DNA of 64,000 bases from Viola odorata (taxonomy: Eukaryota > Streptophyta > Magnoliopsida > Malpighiales > Violaceae), in the NCBI GenBank assembly GCA_963691705.1, contig OY829545.1, forward strand, positions 34,521,475-34,585,474, in the 5' to 3' direction. The position numbers were made by a program, and so were the translations under genes. Positions 10,297 to 21,531 of this stretch are shown in pieces. Position 1 is the first letter of the stretch. Each line of letters opens with the position of its first letter. Under the pieces are notes generated by a model that searched no databases, was not told the origin of the DNA, and saw only the letters and a list, made by a program, of their open reading frames with translations.

Positions 10297-11780
10297 TCCC
10301 ATCCCCCTTTGAGGAGATTCTTCCTCGAATCTATAGGGTCTATCCCTCGAAATGCTGAATGGGCCAAGGCATGCTCATAGCTGGTGTCTACACACGGAAC
10401 CTTCCAACGACAACTCTCGGTGAATATAGGCCAAGGTGGAGGCCTTCCTCGGGGAAGACGTGTAGGTGCGGGCAGAAAACAACCAAGAACAATCAAGGAT
10501 TGGCCACGACGGGGCAAAGAGGTGACTCGGGTCAGGTGCGAACTCCTAGTAGGGGCCGAGACCGTGAGGCCGCTTGGAGGCGCCTCAAATGGAAAGACAA
10601 GTGCACGGCCAATCTGCCCAAAACCAAGGAGGAACGGGTCGACAAATCCATGCCTAGGCACCCTCGGAATGATGGAGAAGGCACTACCCAAGGGCTGAAA
10701 AGTGAGCTGCAACGCAAGGCAATCCGAAGTGAACTCACAAACCCTACTTGTATTCCCTTCGCTCCCAAACTCCACATGAACATCCAAAACCAGTAGCTTC
10801 TCCTCACACGGAGTCAACTCAACCTCAATAAGTGATGGCAATTCGGATGGAAACAACTCCTCCTCAATTGGATCCAAAATATCATCAATAGAGTGGCAAT
10901 CGGGAAGGCAAACACTAAGCTCTTCACATTGCCCAAGGTGCCCGGAGTCCCGTAGGTTTTCCAATATCAACGTCATTGCGGCCATGGTTTCTGGCATGGA
11001 TTGAGTGCTACGTTGCACTCGTGCTAGAATTGGAGCAATCTCTGAGTCGAAGGGTGAAGGTACTTGTGCATGGGACGACCCTAGGTTATGTGATGGGGTA
11101 AGGTGATAGGAAGGGTGCGGAGGAGCAACCCTCAAATGTGGAGGGGTATAGGAGGCAGTCACGGTGTCAAAGTCTCGGCTGGGAGGTGGCGGGGGCCAAG
11201 TGACATGGTGAGTAGGCTGATCATAGGAATACAGTGTGGCGTGCCTAGGAGGTGGCGGGGGCCAAGTGACATGGTGAGTAGGCTGCTCATAAAAATATGG
11301 CAGCGCATGGCGAGGAGGTGCCCTAGGAGACCTAAGGTCACGAGGTGATGATGGTGGCCCATATGGAACATAGTCACGTCCGTGTGGATAAAGGAGGTGA
11401 TCAACCGGCGCCTCTATCACGCGTGATGAGCTACGGGCACCATATGGAGGTGGCGCCACATAAGGTAAAGAGGGGCGGTGTGGGTGCTCCTCAATGTGGT
11501 CTGGCTGCTCATACTCATAAGATTGTCGTGAGGGCTCATGAAAATCACACTGTGGCTGATACCCTTCGAAATAGGCGCTCCCATCATAAGAACCACACGG
11601 GTAGGCCACACTATCAACCATATATGGGCTGGTACCATACGGTGTCTCATGCCCAACGAAAGAATGATGCCCATCATAACAAGGAGTGAAATGGTCACTA
11701 GTAACCATGGGCGCGACACTAGAATAACAAGAATCCTCTTCCTAAGAAGAACCTTCATCCTCCGAATAACAAGAAGACAT
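10206..11780 (-). CDS. Tyr/His/Pro-rich ORF of element C
   Basis: The likely start is the ATG at 11780 (MSSCYSEDEG). One in-frame TAG follows about 12 codons later, and then 500 codons are open from 11708. The N-terminal 200 residues are rich in Tyr, His, Pro and Ser and include two copies of a QPTHHVTWPPPPP unit. The middle is acidic (IEEELFPSELPSL). The C-terminal half has a conserved block, LTFQPLGSAFSI then DPFL and IGRA. The same block and the same start style (MSNYYDYRDG) occur in the ORF of element K at 52701-53895, which argues for a real protein family. No gag, zinc knuckle or enzyme motif is visible and I do not recognise a function. The 3' end overlaps the LTR. Confidence 0.6.
10297..10311 (-). 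other. Polypurine tract of element C
   Basis: On the minus strand AAAGGGGGATGGGA lies immediately before the LTR start TGATACGAG. Upstream is the ATTCGAGGAAGAATC context, also found before the LTR of H. Confidence 0.8.
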
Positions 11781-13374
11781 AGAAAAATAACCTACAAAAA
11801 GAAACAAACACAATTGATAGCTAATAAAAATGTTAGTCCCTCCCTCAAGTGTTTGAACTCGTGTTTATCACTCTAATAAGCTCACAATTCTCTCTCCAAG
11901 CCCCAACCCAAAACCAAAGGCAGTAATGACTCACAGAATCACTAAGGCACAAGGAAAAGCAATGAAAACTAGGGCTAGAAGGAAAGGTGAAGGAAAGCCG
12001 AAATAGTGATCAAAGAAGAGAACTTGATTTTGATCACTAAATTGACTTAGAGTAGATATGTGTATGTGCAGAAAAAAGAAAGGAAAATACTAAGACCAGC
12101 TACTCAAGAAAAGACTCAAAGAAACAAGAAGAGAAAATCACAATTGAAATGAAAGACTCAAAACTGAAATTTCGGGTGAAAACTGCACACTGATTTTGAG
12201 TTGACGAGAAGTATGGGAACAACACAGAATTAGCCGAAGACCAAAACATAAGAGTTGTTCTACTCAGACTGAAGTTTCATTACACCAAATTTCAGAACAA
12301 ACGGAGAACAGATGCTCACACAAACAGAAAAGCCGAAACTAGTCAAAAGGAAAAAAACAGAAAACGAAAATCTGAATTAGAAAACATCAATTGAAAACCG
12401 AAACTTGTGTTCATCCCCTAAGACACTACAAAATCAAAGTAATTCACTTCAAATGGACATACACAAGTAGCTCCTTGCTTGTGACTCCTTTGCTTTTCTT
12501 CTCTCTCCTTTTTTTTTTTTTTTTTTGAGAGAAGTGAGGAACTTGATCACTTTTTTATGTTTTTGATCAATTCTTTTAGTTCCCTTCTTTTAAATTCTGT
12601 TTTTAGCAAAGGGTGAAGAAGACTCACTTGTATGACAAGTATTTTAAAAGAAGAAGTGAAAGACAAGTAGTTTAGCTCTTGAAAATATTTTCACTAGATG
12701 CCAAAAAGTGTGATGTGGCAAGTGAAGATCATGTGTCACTAATTGAGTGGATGACCTAGCAAGTGATGTGGCATGTGAGGTGGACGTGTATGACAAACAT
12801 ACAATGTGTAGAGATGCTAAATTAGGGCCGGATAGGTTGGAGAGCAAGCTGAAATGCTTGGCTCACAATTGAGGAAAATACTAGGCTCACAATCAAGGTG
12901 ATGTGGCCAGCTATGGTTGGACAAGCAATTTCGGCACTTAGCAAGAGAACAAATCAGTCCACATGGCTCTCAAGGCCACCATAGGAGGCTCCAATAACTT
13001 CAGCAGCAAATACACAATTAAGAAGAAGAAATTTCGTCCATTTTGATGCACATAAACACAAAAAATTTCAGCACTTGTGTTCTTCCAAAATTCAGCACAC
13101 TAAAAGACAAAAATTTCTTCAAGAACACCAAAATTTTCAAATGAAGTGGGAATGATTCCTATGGTAGAAAACAATGTTTAAACCATAGAAAACAAGAATC
13201 AAGGTGTTTGAACCGAAGAAACTCAAGAAAATGAAGTTTTAACCGAAGAGAGGAACAGTTATGGAAAACAGAAAAATTTTAGCACAAAGGAAAGAAGTTC
13301 TACGGTAGAGAAGATGATTCTAACCGTAGAAATGAAGAGGAGAACAAGAAAAACCGACCTAGAGGACAGCCGAA
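11781..13374 (-). other. Non-coding 5' region of element C
   Basis: A-rich leader between the primer binding site and the ORF, with a homopolymer T run near 12509-12528. No ORF of note. This is the usual long untranslated leader of a non-autonomous LTR element. Confidence 0.6.
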
Positions 13375-13386
13375 GCTCCGATACCA
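13375..13386 (-). other. Primer binding site of element C
   Basis: TGGTATCGGAGC on the minus strand, two bases from the LTR. It differs by one base from the common initiator-Met site TGGTATCAGAGC. Confidence 0.85.
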
Positions 13387-13388
13387 CT

Positions 13389-14072
13389 TGATAACGGCTC
13401 AACTTCGATTTGGATAGAAGGAGGCCGAATTGTTGTTCTTGAGCTGGATCTAGTCCTCTTGTGAGAGGTTGGCAGCTTGGATGGATGAACGGATGAAGGT
13501 GCTTTTAGTGTTCAAATAGAGTATGTGTTGCAGTGGAAATGGATGATGTTAAGAGGTGTTTAGATGATGAACATAATAAGAACTTAACTAATTAGAAAAC
13601 CCTCTTGATCTTAAGAACAAGCAACCTTTCTATAAACTAGTTAAGGATCTCTCTTTTCTGATTTAAGAACAAAGCTCAAGAGCTTAATTACAAGAAGAGA
13701 TAGAAGATAAACAATGGTATTCAGCCCCATTGGCACCGATTACCAAGAACCCTAAGTTACACTAGTTTACTCTAAGAATTGGCCAAAGAGAATATCATCA
13801 AAATCAAAGGCAAGTGCTGAAATGAAAAGGAATGCACTTTAAATACTAAAATCCTAACATAATGGGTAAATACCCTTACACCCTTAGACAAAAGGGCTTT
13901 TCCTTGGCAGCAACTGAAAATGGGCTTGGAGGATGGGCTTCGGCCAAATAGAAGGTGGGTGCAAGGCCTTAGCTGTCGGCCTCATGGCTTAGTAGGGTTC
14001 GGTGCGGACTTCTTCACGGGATGGTCGGCCTGCCCATGAGTAGGTGCGCCTAGAGCATCCGTGCTCGTATCA
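13389..14072 (-). repeat. 5' LTR of element C (684 bp)
   Basis: Partner of 9613-10296. On the minus strand it starts TGATACGAGC and ends GAGCCGTTATCA. Confidence 0.92.
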
Positions 14073-14077
14073 GACCC

Positions 14078-14119
14078 CCCCGCTGACGTCGACCATCCCA
14101 GGGTTCCTCACTTGGTAAA
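14078..14119 (-). repeat. Continuation of the LTR split by C
   Basis: GACCATCCCAGG and CTTGGTAAAGG match the 32520-32570 part of the LTR at 32084 in order. It ends abruptly against RT coding sequence, so roughly the outer 120 bp of the LTR is missing. Confidence 0.6.
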
Positions 14120-14199
14120 GGGGGGTTCAGCTTCATCTTGTATTCTCTCATTACGCTGAAGACTTCTTCCAAGTCAGCTAAGTGGTCCTTGAAGCTTCG
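14120..14199 (-). pseudogene. RT fragment of element B, left of insertion A
   Basis: On the minus strand this encodes FKDHLADLEEVF and YKMKLN, the RT block that directly follows the catalytic box. It continues in frame from the B RT at 27820 across the whole of element A. The rest of RT, RNase H and integrase is absent because the sequence runs straight into an LTR fragment. Confidence 0.85.
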
Positions 14200-14504
14200 T
14201 GATAACAATTAAGACTATCCTAAGGGCATTTCTGTAATTATGACCCCTGCCGAGGACGGAATCGTATAGCCCTATCGGACATCTACGCTATCGCCACTAG
14301 ACTATGAGGTGTTTTCTGGGATGGTCGACATTAGCGGGGGGGGAGGGGGGGAGGTCTCACGTGTCTCTGCACGCACGGCATCATCCCATCCCAGGGCAGC
14401 CCCGGCATCACCAGAGATATCGCTCCCGGTATTCTCCTCGAAGATATCGCCCCCGGTATCACTAGAGATATCGCTCCCGGTATTCTCCTCGGAGGTATAG
14501 TCCC

Positions 14505-14561
14505 TGACGTCACCTGAAGTATCGCCCGTGATGTCAGACCCAGATATCGTCCCTGACGTCA
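14505..14561. promoter_or_regulatory. TGACGTCA-type motif group in A LTR
   Basis: TGACGTCA at 14505, TGATGTCA at 14529 and TGACGTCA at 14554, about 24-25 bp apart, upstream of the TATA box. These are likely bZIP-type sites. Confidence 0.55.
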
Positions 14562-14620
14562 TTCAGCACGTTATCTTCCCTTGATATCGCCTTTTCGTCC
14601 AGATATCGCCCCTAGCGGCC

Positions 14621-14628
14621 TATAAATA
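14621..14628 (+). promoter_or_regulatory. TATA box of A 5' LTR
   Basis: TATAAATA followed by CCCC. The same context is found in the other Tat-type LTRs. Confidence 0.8.
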
Positions 14629-14726
14629 CCCCCTCATTCTTAAAACATAAGGTAAGCCTAAGATTGCCTTCTAGAACCTCTGCTATTTTGAACCGCTTAC
14701 TGACTTAAGCATCGGAGGAGTGTCTA

Positions 14727-14748
14727 CGCCGGAGCCCCCCCTCCGGGG
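14727..14748 (+). other. Conserved LTR hairpin
   Basis: GCCGGAG and CTCCGG arms around a C-rich loop, about 100 bp downstream of the TATA box. Confidence 0.65.
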
Positions 14749-14836
14749 CTTTGCAGGTGTGTCCGACATCAGCTACAGCGACTCTGACTGACAGCATTCA
14801 TCGTCCCGATCGTCTCAAACTCGAATCTTATCAAAT

Positions 14837-14854
14837 TGGTGCTTTCATTGAGAG
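14837..14854 (+). other. Primer binding site of element A
   Basis: TGGTGCTTTCATTGAGAG, three bases after the LTR end. It is identical to the sites of E and, apart from one base, B. Confidence 0.8.
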
Positions 14855-14919
14855 CCTTGGTTCATTAAGTGAGCGTCCTTAATAGCCAAGCTCTGTTTTA
14901 CCCGGAGATCGGAACGATC

Positions 14920-16770
14920 ATGACTTCTGAGTCGGAGTCGGCGCGACCCTCATCCTCTAATATTCCTTTTTCGATTCGTAGACAGTTATTCCCTTTTGCT
15001 ACTGCTGATCTTTCTGTGACAGCACAACAAATCACTCTGGAATCTCTGGATCTTTTAGCCAGGTCGGCAAGAGAAGCCTCCTCCTCTCAGACGATCATTT
15101 CGTTATCCCAGATGGCGGGATCCAGCTTTTCTACTCCTCCTCCGAGGGGATTTGTGTTGAACAGTACAGATCACCCTTTTGCGAGTGAAATAGAGTCCCT
15201 CCCCGTGTCATGTTCACGCCATCTATTGTCACCGAGCGGCCCTTGTCACCGTTGTTACAGGGAAACCTCCAGCCGACTTTGCCTACAATAGATACCCCGA
15301 TTAATTTTGTGCAACTCACTCAAGGACGAGTGGAGCCTTATGTGCCACAGGTGCCACAAGTTCCCATCCCTCCGAAGGATCGGCACCTTGATGAGGTTAG
15401 AAACCGTTGGGACGGTCGAAGAGAAGGAGTGAATAGAGGTTTATCTCCCGAGTACAGTGACAGATCCAGTTGCAGAAGATATCGAACTCATTCGCCCAGG
15501 AGCCGCAGCCAGTCTCCTAGGCGACATCCTACGCTAGATCCGCGAAATCAGAGGTGTCACGCTGAAATATCTCCCCCGCGCCATGCGCGTGAAATCCTTG
15601 ATGACACATTGGGTCACCCCTTTAGCCATCGTATAAGGCGCCATAGGGTCAGCCGACATGTGAAGCTTCCCACTGAGACTTATGACAGCACTAGAGATCC
15701 CATTTCCCACGTCAATAAGGTGAAAGATTTTGTTCAATTTCAGACTCACAGTGATGCGGCGTTATGCCAAATATTTGTTATGACATTATCAGGAGTCGCG
15801 CGTCTCTAGTTTGAGGGCCGTCCTGGCGGATCTATTAGTAACTTCTCACAATTGGAATCTAAGTTCCGGAGCAGATTCAGTACAGCGATTCCAATCAGGA
15901 AATCCACTGCCGCGTTATTTGACATACGCCAAAGGCCTCAGGAAACTTTGAAGGAATTTCTCAGTCGATTCAATCTGGAAATGTCACTAACCTCGGGCGT
16001 TACTATTGATTTCGCTATAGAAGCCCTGAAACAGAACTGTCGTTATGGTAAATTGAAAGATGCACTGATGGTGGACCCTCTAGCAAATTTAGACCCGTTA
16101 AGACTTAAAGCCCATAATTACGCGAAAATGGAAGAAGAGGAAAACAGAGATAGAGCCTATAACATGCCGCCTGAGGCGCCTCTAATTCCTAACGCTCCTG
16201 CAATTACCATTCCTGACGACCGCCTCATTGACGATGATGCTCAGCGGAAAGATCATATTCCCAAAACCTCTAGTAGGCGGAAAGGTAACTCTTCGAAGGG
16301 AAAGCCTGGTAATTCCCCTACTCAGCGTCAAGGAGATCCTTCTAAAGGTCGGATGTATGACCCTGATTTCCCTTTCCTTAATTTACCAAGGGCGGAGATT
16401 TTAACGATAGTGGAGCAGCGAAACCTTCTCATCCGTTACCCTGCGCCTGTGAAGCCTGGAGTGCTTCTGGGGAGAAGAGAAAACGCTTATTGCAAGTTCC
16501 ACAAAGCCAGGGGGTACTCCACAGAAGTATGCAGAGAATTAAAATCGGCAATAGAACGTTTGGTGGAAGAAGGTTACTTGGGAGAATTCGCCACCAAAGT
16601 AAGAGAGTATGCCAGAAACAATCCTACGAAAAGGATGGCAGACGACCGACAAGTACCCCCTCGCGTCCCAGAGAAGGATAATATTCCTGGAGGGAGAGGT
16701 AAAGAAGCTCTCACAGTAGATGATGAGGACTTCCCTATGATTAACATCATAGCGGGAGGGACTCCTTATA
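14920..16770 (+). pseudogene. gag of element A
   Basis: The capsid precursor starts at ATG 14920 (MTSESESARP). An upstream GTG-initiated extension from 14869 is leader sequence. The frame shifts near 15200-15290 and then stays open except for a TAG at 15807-15809, where the family has Trp in VARLWFEG. An Arg/Ser-rich stretch (about 15440-15530), the capsid block, and a late zinc motif near 16485-16530 follow. The zinc motif reads YCKFHKARGYSTEVC, where the related copy at 29430 has His in place of Tyr (CX2HX4HX4C). Gag, protease and RT share one reading frame from 15210 to about 18330, so this family makes a single gag-pol protein. Confidence 0.88.
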
Positions 16771-17420
16771 TGGACGGATCAGAGCAATTGACAACCGCGT
16801 TAGGAGATAAACGCAAACGGGATGGCGCGCTAAAGAAAGGTAAAGCGATAAGCATCCTAGATCGCATGATATTAGCCTTCTCAGAAGAGGACAAAAAAGG
16901 CGTTGTCTATCCGCATAATGACGCATTAGTGGTTACGCCCATCATCGCCAGTCACGGAATCAGAAGAACTCTTTTTGATAACGGGAGTGCGGTGAACCTC
17001 TTCTCGTTAGAGGCCTACAATCTCATGAAACGACCCGACAACGAGTTAACACCTTGCAAGAAACCCATAATTGGAGTGGACGGGGTCCCGATCCCTATCA
17101 CAGGGATAACTACTTTGCCCGTGTACTTCAGAGAAGACACCTCCAAGCGATCGGAGGATCTGTTATTCCTTGTTGTGGACTTAAACTTGCCCTACAATGT
17201 CATACTCGGATGACCCTTCCTCAACCGCTTTGGAGTAGTGATATCTCAGAAGCATCTGAAGATGAAATACCCCTCCTGGGCCGGAGTGGTATCGATAAAG
17301 GGCAACCAAAAACTGGGGGCTGAATGCTACCTGCTCATGACTCAAAAGAGTTGCGATAGGTATGTATGTATAATGGTAGACCCGTACAAACAGGGTGATG
17401 AGAAGCGCGCTTAACCTCTG
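16771..17420 (+). pseudogene. Aspartic protease of element A
   Basis: The region starting near ISILDRMILAFSEED leads to the Tat-type protease core: HNDALVVTPII, RRTLFDNGSAVNLF (active-site DNGS) and VDLNLPYNVILG. A TGA at 17211-17213 replaces the Arg codon of ILGRPFL (CGA to TGA), and a TAA lies at 17412-17414. The reading frame is otherwise continuous with gag and RT. It cleaves the polyprotein in functional relatives. Confidence 0.85.
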
Positions 17421-17426
17421 GATAAA

Positions 17427-18330
17427 ATGGTGTCCGTGCCAGTTATCGGCATTGAAGAAGCGAGCTTCCTGGTCAGCAAAAAGCTCAGTCCAGCGGAAAA
17501 CCTTCAACTAGCCCGGTTATTGAATAAATGTCAAGGAGAGTTCACGTGGAAACCCGCAGACGTGCCGGGTATATCACGTAAAATAGCAGAACACCGGCTC
17601 AATGTTGACCCTAGCGTCAGGCCGGTCCAGCAAAAGCGACGCGCGTTTTCTACGGAAAAAGCTTTAGCCGTTGATAAAGAAGTGACGAAGCTCCTTGATG
17701 CAAGGTTCATCCACGAAGTTCAATACGCTACTTGGTTAGCCAACCCAATTCTTGTTCCTAAGCCCAATGGAGACTGGCGCATGTGTATCGACTTTACCGA
17801 TTTGAACGATGCTTGCCCTAAGGATTGCTACCCGCTTCCCCGTATTGACCAATTAGTCGATAAGACTACCGGGTACACATATTTGAGTTCACTTGACGCA
17901 AACTCCGGATACCACCAAATTCCCATGGCCGTTGAAGATGAAGAAAAGATGACCTTTATCACTCCTAAGGCCACTTACCGTTATATGGCGATGCCGTTTG
18001 GGCTAAAGAACGCTGGGGCGACGTTCCAACGTATGGCTAACAAAATATTCGAAGAACAGATAGGTAGAAATGTGGAAGCATATGTTGATGATATATTGGT
18101 GAAGAGCGCGAACTTTCAGGATCACTTACAAGATCTGAAAGAAGTCTTTAACGTAATGAAAAGGCACAGCATGAAACTGAACCCCCAAAAATGCATGTTT
18201 GCGTTTCAGACGGGGAAATTCCTGGGCTACGTAGTCAGCCAAAAAGGAATCCAGCCTAACCCATCGAAGATTAAAGCCATACAAGACATGATATCTCCAA
18301 GAACTGTTAAGGAGGTACAAAGGCTAACAG
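17427..18330 (+). pseudogene. Reverse transcriptase of element A
   Basis: A complete gypsy RT core: PVQQKRRAFS, the WRMCIDFTDLNDACPKD box, LSSLDANSGYHQIPM, the YMAMPFGLKNAGATFQR box, and the catalytic AYVDDILVKS with both Asp residues intact. FVKNPQKC-like and RLTG blocks follow. A one-base deletion near 18331 moves the rest of pol (ALGRFISK onward) to another frame. It sits in the same frame as gag. FTDLNDACPKDCYPLP is characteristic of the Tat/Retand and Athila group. Confidence 0.92.
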
Positions 18331-18331
18331 G

Positions 18332-18961
18332 CGCGTTATCGCCCTAGGGCGATTTATTTCCAAACAAGGCGAGAAGTGTCTCCCTTTCTTCAAAGTCATA
18401 CACAAGAAAGCACTGTTCGGGTGGACCCCAGAATGTGAAGAGGCGTTCGTTAGCCTAAAAGATTACCTATCGTCTGACCTACTACTAACAAGGCCGGAGC
18501 CGGGTGATACTTTATATTTATACCTCAGCGCTGCTGACGAAGTGGTTAGTGCAGTCCTCGTTCACGACGATAGCCACGCGCACCGCCCTGTATATTTTGT
18601 AAGTCACGTTCTGAAAGATGCGGAGCTGCGATATGCCCGAATCGAGAAAATAACATTTGCACTAATACAAGCCACTCGAAAAATGGGCAGATACTTCCAG
18701 TCCTACCCCATTATCGTGCTCACAGACCAACCTCTAAAGAGAATATTTCGAAAGCCTGAGTCCTCAGGAAGAATGCTAATCTGGGCGCTCGAACTCGAGC
18801 AGTACAGGCTGAGGTATCAGTCCCGACCATCCATGAAGGCTCAAATTCTGGCAGATTTTATAGCGGAATGTACCTTTACAGAAGATCCGTTAACAAATGT
18901 ACCCGAAGAGGAGTGGGGCGACATGGATCTCCCATTTTCGGAAACTTATACGGACCTCTAG
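18332..18961 (+). pseudogene. RNase H of element A
   Basis: In the shifted frame this reads ALGRFISKQ, PFFKVIHK, FGWTPECEEAF, LYLYLSAADEVVSAVLV, RPVYFVSHVL and IVLTDQPLKRIF, the gypsy RNase H joined to RT. It ends at a TAG (18959-18961) where relatives have Trp just before the second, archaeal-type RNase H (IIHVDGA). Confidence 0.88.
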
Positions 18962-19253
18962 ATCATTCATGTAGATGGAGCTAAAAACCAAGAAACTTAT
19001 ACGAACGCTAGGAGCCTGCTCGAGAAAGTAAACACATTATGTTATCGGGGCGATAATGACGCCAAGGGAGTTTCAAAAAGTGAAAATTAAAGGGAAAGAC
19101 AGCGATAAAGATATAATCTGTTTGAATATATGAAAATGCCTTTGAGGGGTCACGAGTTCTAAGGCTCAAAATAATGACGCCGTGGAGGCAAAAAAATAAA
19201 AAACTTGGCAATTCCCGATAGCTACAGAAGAGGCGGCGAAGCTTTAGGGTACG
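18962..19253 (+). other. Truncation point: stub of second RNase H, no integrase
   Basis: IIHVDGAKN, the first residues of the archaeal-type RNase H of Tat elements, is followed at about 18990 by unrelated AT-rich sequence. A later bit, AAAATAATGACGCCG, also occurs at 36572 in element G. About 2 kb coding for RNase H and integrase has been lost. Confidence 0.65.
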
Positions 19254-21531
19254 TCAGCCCTCGGGGCTCCTACGTTTCCAGCCCTCTGCCTTAGCTTGGC
19301 GAAAACCCACCTCATTGAGGTCGGCAGACTTCCGTTTGACAGCCCTCGTGACCTCCTCACCTTTATACGCATCTACCCCATAGACCTCCTCGAAGCAATC
19401 AACCAAAATAATGGCAGTCCGCTCAACATGCCACAGACACTTATTGGTTGACTCCTCTTCCAGAGCGGCCTTCCCTTCCTCCAGGGCAGCTTTCTCCCTT
19501 GCCAAAGATGACTTCTCTTCTTCCAGGGTGACATTCTTGGCTTTTTCCGCTGCCAAGGCAGCATCAAAGGCGGACGCTTGCCCTTTCAGTTCCTGCTGGA
19601 TCAGCAATAATTGAGTACGTTCCTCCAGCAACTTTTTCTTCTCATTTCGCTCTTTGGAAAGTTCAGCCAAGGAGGCGGCAAGAGAGGCAGCCTGACGCTG
19701 CGCGTGCTCTGTCCAGTAATGGAACTTCACGAAGTTGGTGAAGAGGCTGGAACGTAACGAATTCGCCTTGTCATCATCAACCTTAGAAAGGAAAGCCTTC
19801 CGCTCTGCAGCAGACGTAATATCTGGGCGGCCAATAAAGTAGAAACCTCGTCCGAGCCATCGCCCTTGATAGCCGCCAAGCCTGTGTTGCGAAAATCATA
19901 TAAGCCAACTTGATGAGTCACAGTACCGGACTCACTCACCGAACTTAGATCAGCAACAAAGTTGAAGGTGGTGGCCTCTTCACCGGAACGTTGCGACAAT
20001 GGAGGGTGAACCTGTGTAGAAGGACCCCCTTGGATAATGTAAGAACCATGGGAAGGGTAACCCGAGAAATCCTGCAAACCCTCGTTGTAATCCAAATTAG
20101 GAGGATATGGGTGAACAGGCCCGCCAAAAGAGTTGGGCGAAGCCCCGAAAGGCTCAGTTGTACCCATGTTCGCCAAAAACTCAGAAGGATGATCCTGGGA
20201 AGCAGCAACGGAAACGAAAGCACCGGCAGATCTGACCTCTGCCACGGCATCAGTAGAAGATAAGCTGCCACCCTCGCCCTCCTGCAGGCGTCTCTTCTTA
20301 GAACCACCCAGTGCATAGCCCAGCTCCATATCGCCCACGGGAAGTGCGGGGGTAGAATCAGCAATGGTACCCTACACAAAAAAGAAAATAATATAAAACA
20401 CGGATAGCAGAAATGGATGAAATATCAGCAGACAGCGATATACAACATATCGCGGCCAAAAAGCACACTCACAACAGCAGTGTCAAGAGGAGGCGCTTCT
20501 GAAGAAGCTGCCACATCCGTAGAAGGAGTGAGAGCGGCAACGCTTCTCGTTCTTTTCTTCTTTTTTTCCTTTGGCAAGGGCCTTAGGGACTTTAGAAGAA
20601 TATGGCTGAGTAGGATGAGCAGCGATGGTCACGATGGGGATACCCGAAGGAATGTCGGTATTTCCCTCACCAGCCGAGGAAGAGGATACTTGAGTAAGGC
20701 TCACGGAAGCAGCGGTTGGTACGGTTGGGTTATCAGTAGCTTCCGTGGAGACAACCCTCTCCTTTTCTTCTCTTTCCCGAGCCCTTTTTAGTCGTCTCCT
20801 AACTCTCTCAAGCGTATAATTGGGATTAGTATCAGCAGTAATAAGAAAGGAAGCAACACGACACTCACGTCTAACACAGGATTGAATGTCCGCCCCACAT
20901 GCCAGATAACGGGTATGAACGCTGATTTCCAGTGGAAGCAATTTGTCCAACCAGCCTTGTTCAGGCTGAGGAAATCTCTCCGGCCGGCCCCAGGCGCTAT
21001 CCTTGACGTCTTGGTTAAACCCATATCACCACCAGAAACTAGGAACTTCAGGAAGATCTATCACAAAGAACTCCATTTTCCAGGCCTCGACGGAAGACTC
21101 AATATGGAGGAGTTTTCAAGTAAAGGATTTGAGTGAATCATCGTCATAATGGGGTGATATCATTATCACACCCCGACACTTCATCAACTTAAAAACCGAC
21201 TTAAGCAGCAAAAGGGTAGGGGCAGTGATCCCCTTATATTTACAAAGTTCCAAAAAGGCATAAACACAGCAATATGCATTTGGGGCTAATTGGACGGATT
21301 CAAATCACAAGCAATAAGCAATTGTTTTATGAAAGGGTCGACGGGAAGCCGGAAACCATAACGGAACATTTGTGCGTATAGAACCCTACGTTTGCCCGTC
21401 AAAATGCTGTTCAAACGTATCGACTCAGGGGCAATAGTGGCCTTATAACCGGCAGGGATAACAACATTATGTGCGGCTAAATGCTCACCAAGAGCGACTT
21501 CAGAGGTGATACTGCTAACCGTAATATCCAT
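19254..21531 (-). pseudogene. Antisense gene 4 of element A
   Basis: The N-terminal part (21531-about 20850) resembles the plant 'putative gypsy type transposon' domain: LNSILTGKRRVLYAQMFRYGFRLPV, then in a shifted frame APNAYCCVYAFLELC, ISPHYDDDSL, FTWKLLHIESSVEAWK and GWLDKLL. A spliceosomal donor (GTGAGT) follows near 20870. A basic region (RRRLKRAREREEKE), a Ser/Thr/Pro-rich linker and a glycine/proline-rich part (20338-19727) come next. The C-terminus (19730-19254) is a long coiled coil with AALEEGKAALEEE repeats and a tail, DLNEVGFRQAKAEG. The order matches gene 4 of G at 36940-39248. Several frameshifts and stops break this copy. The function is unknown. It is transcribed opposite to gag-pol if its own TATA box is used. 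Confidence 0.7.

Larger units (their letters stand above)
9608..14077 (-). mobile_element. Non-autonomous LTR retrotransposon C (body 9613-14072)
   Basis: A 4.46 kb element on the minus strand with two 684-bp LTRs, a Met-tRNA-like primer binding site, a polypurine tract and one unusual ORF, but no protease, RT or integrase. It is flanked by perfect 5-bp target duplications, GACCC at 9608-9612 and at 14073-14077, and it splits a Tat-type LTR. The two LTRs differ by few bases by eye, so the insertion is relatively young. It must have been moved by proteins of another element. Confidence 0.9.
14200..14833 (+). repeat. 5' LTR of element A (634 bp)
   Basis: Ends are TGATAACAATTAAG and GAATCTTATCA. 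U3 has several GATATCGC words, GACGTCA motifs at 14505, 14529 and 14554, and a TATA box at 14621. Confidence 0.92.

Noticed and set aside
10359..10796. Plus-strand ORF of 145 codons in element C
   Set aside because: It is the opposite strand of the better supported ORF, and its composition is that expected for a shadow.
11103..11876. Several plus-strand ORFs in element C
   Set aside because: Shadows of the Tyr/His/Pro-rich minus-strand ORF, which has a relative in K.
19411..19614. Plus-strand ORF opposite the coiled coil of gene 4
   Set aside because: Codon pattern is the complement of the Lys/Glu/Ala-rich coiled coil, which is itself matched in G.
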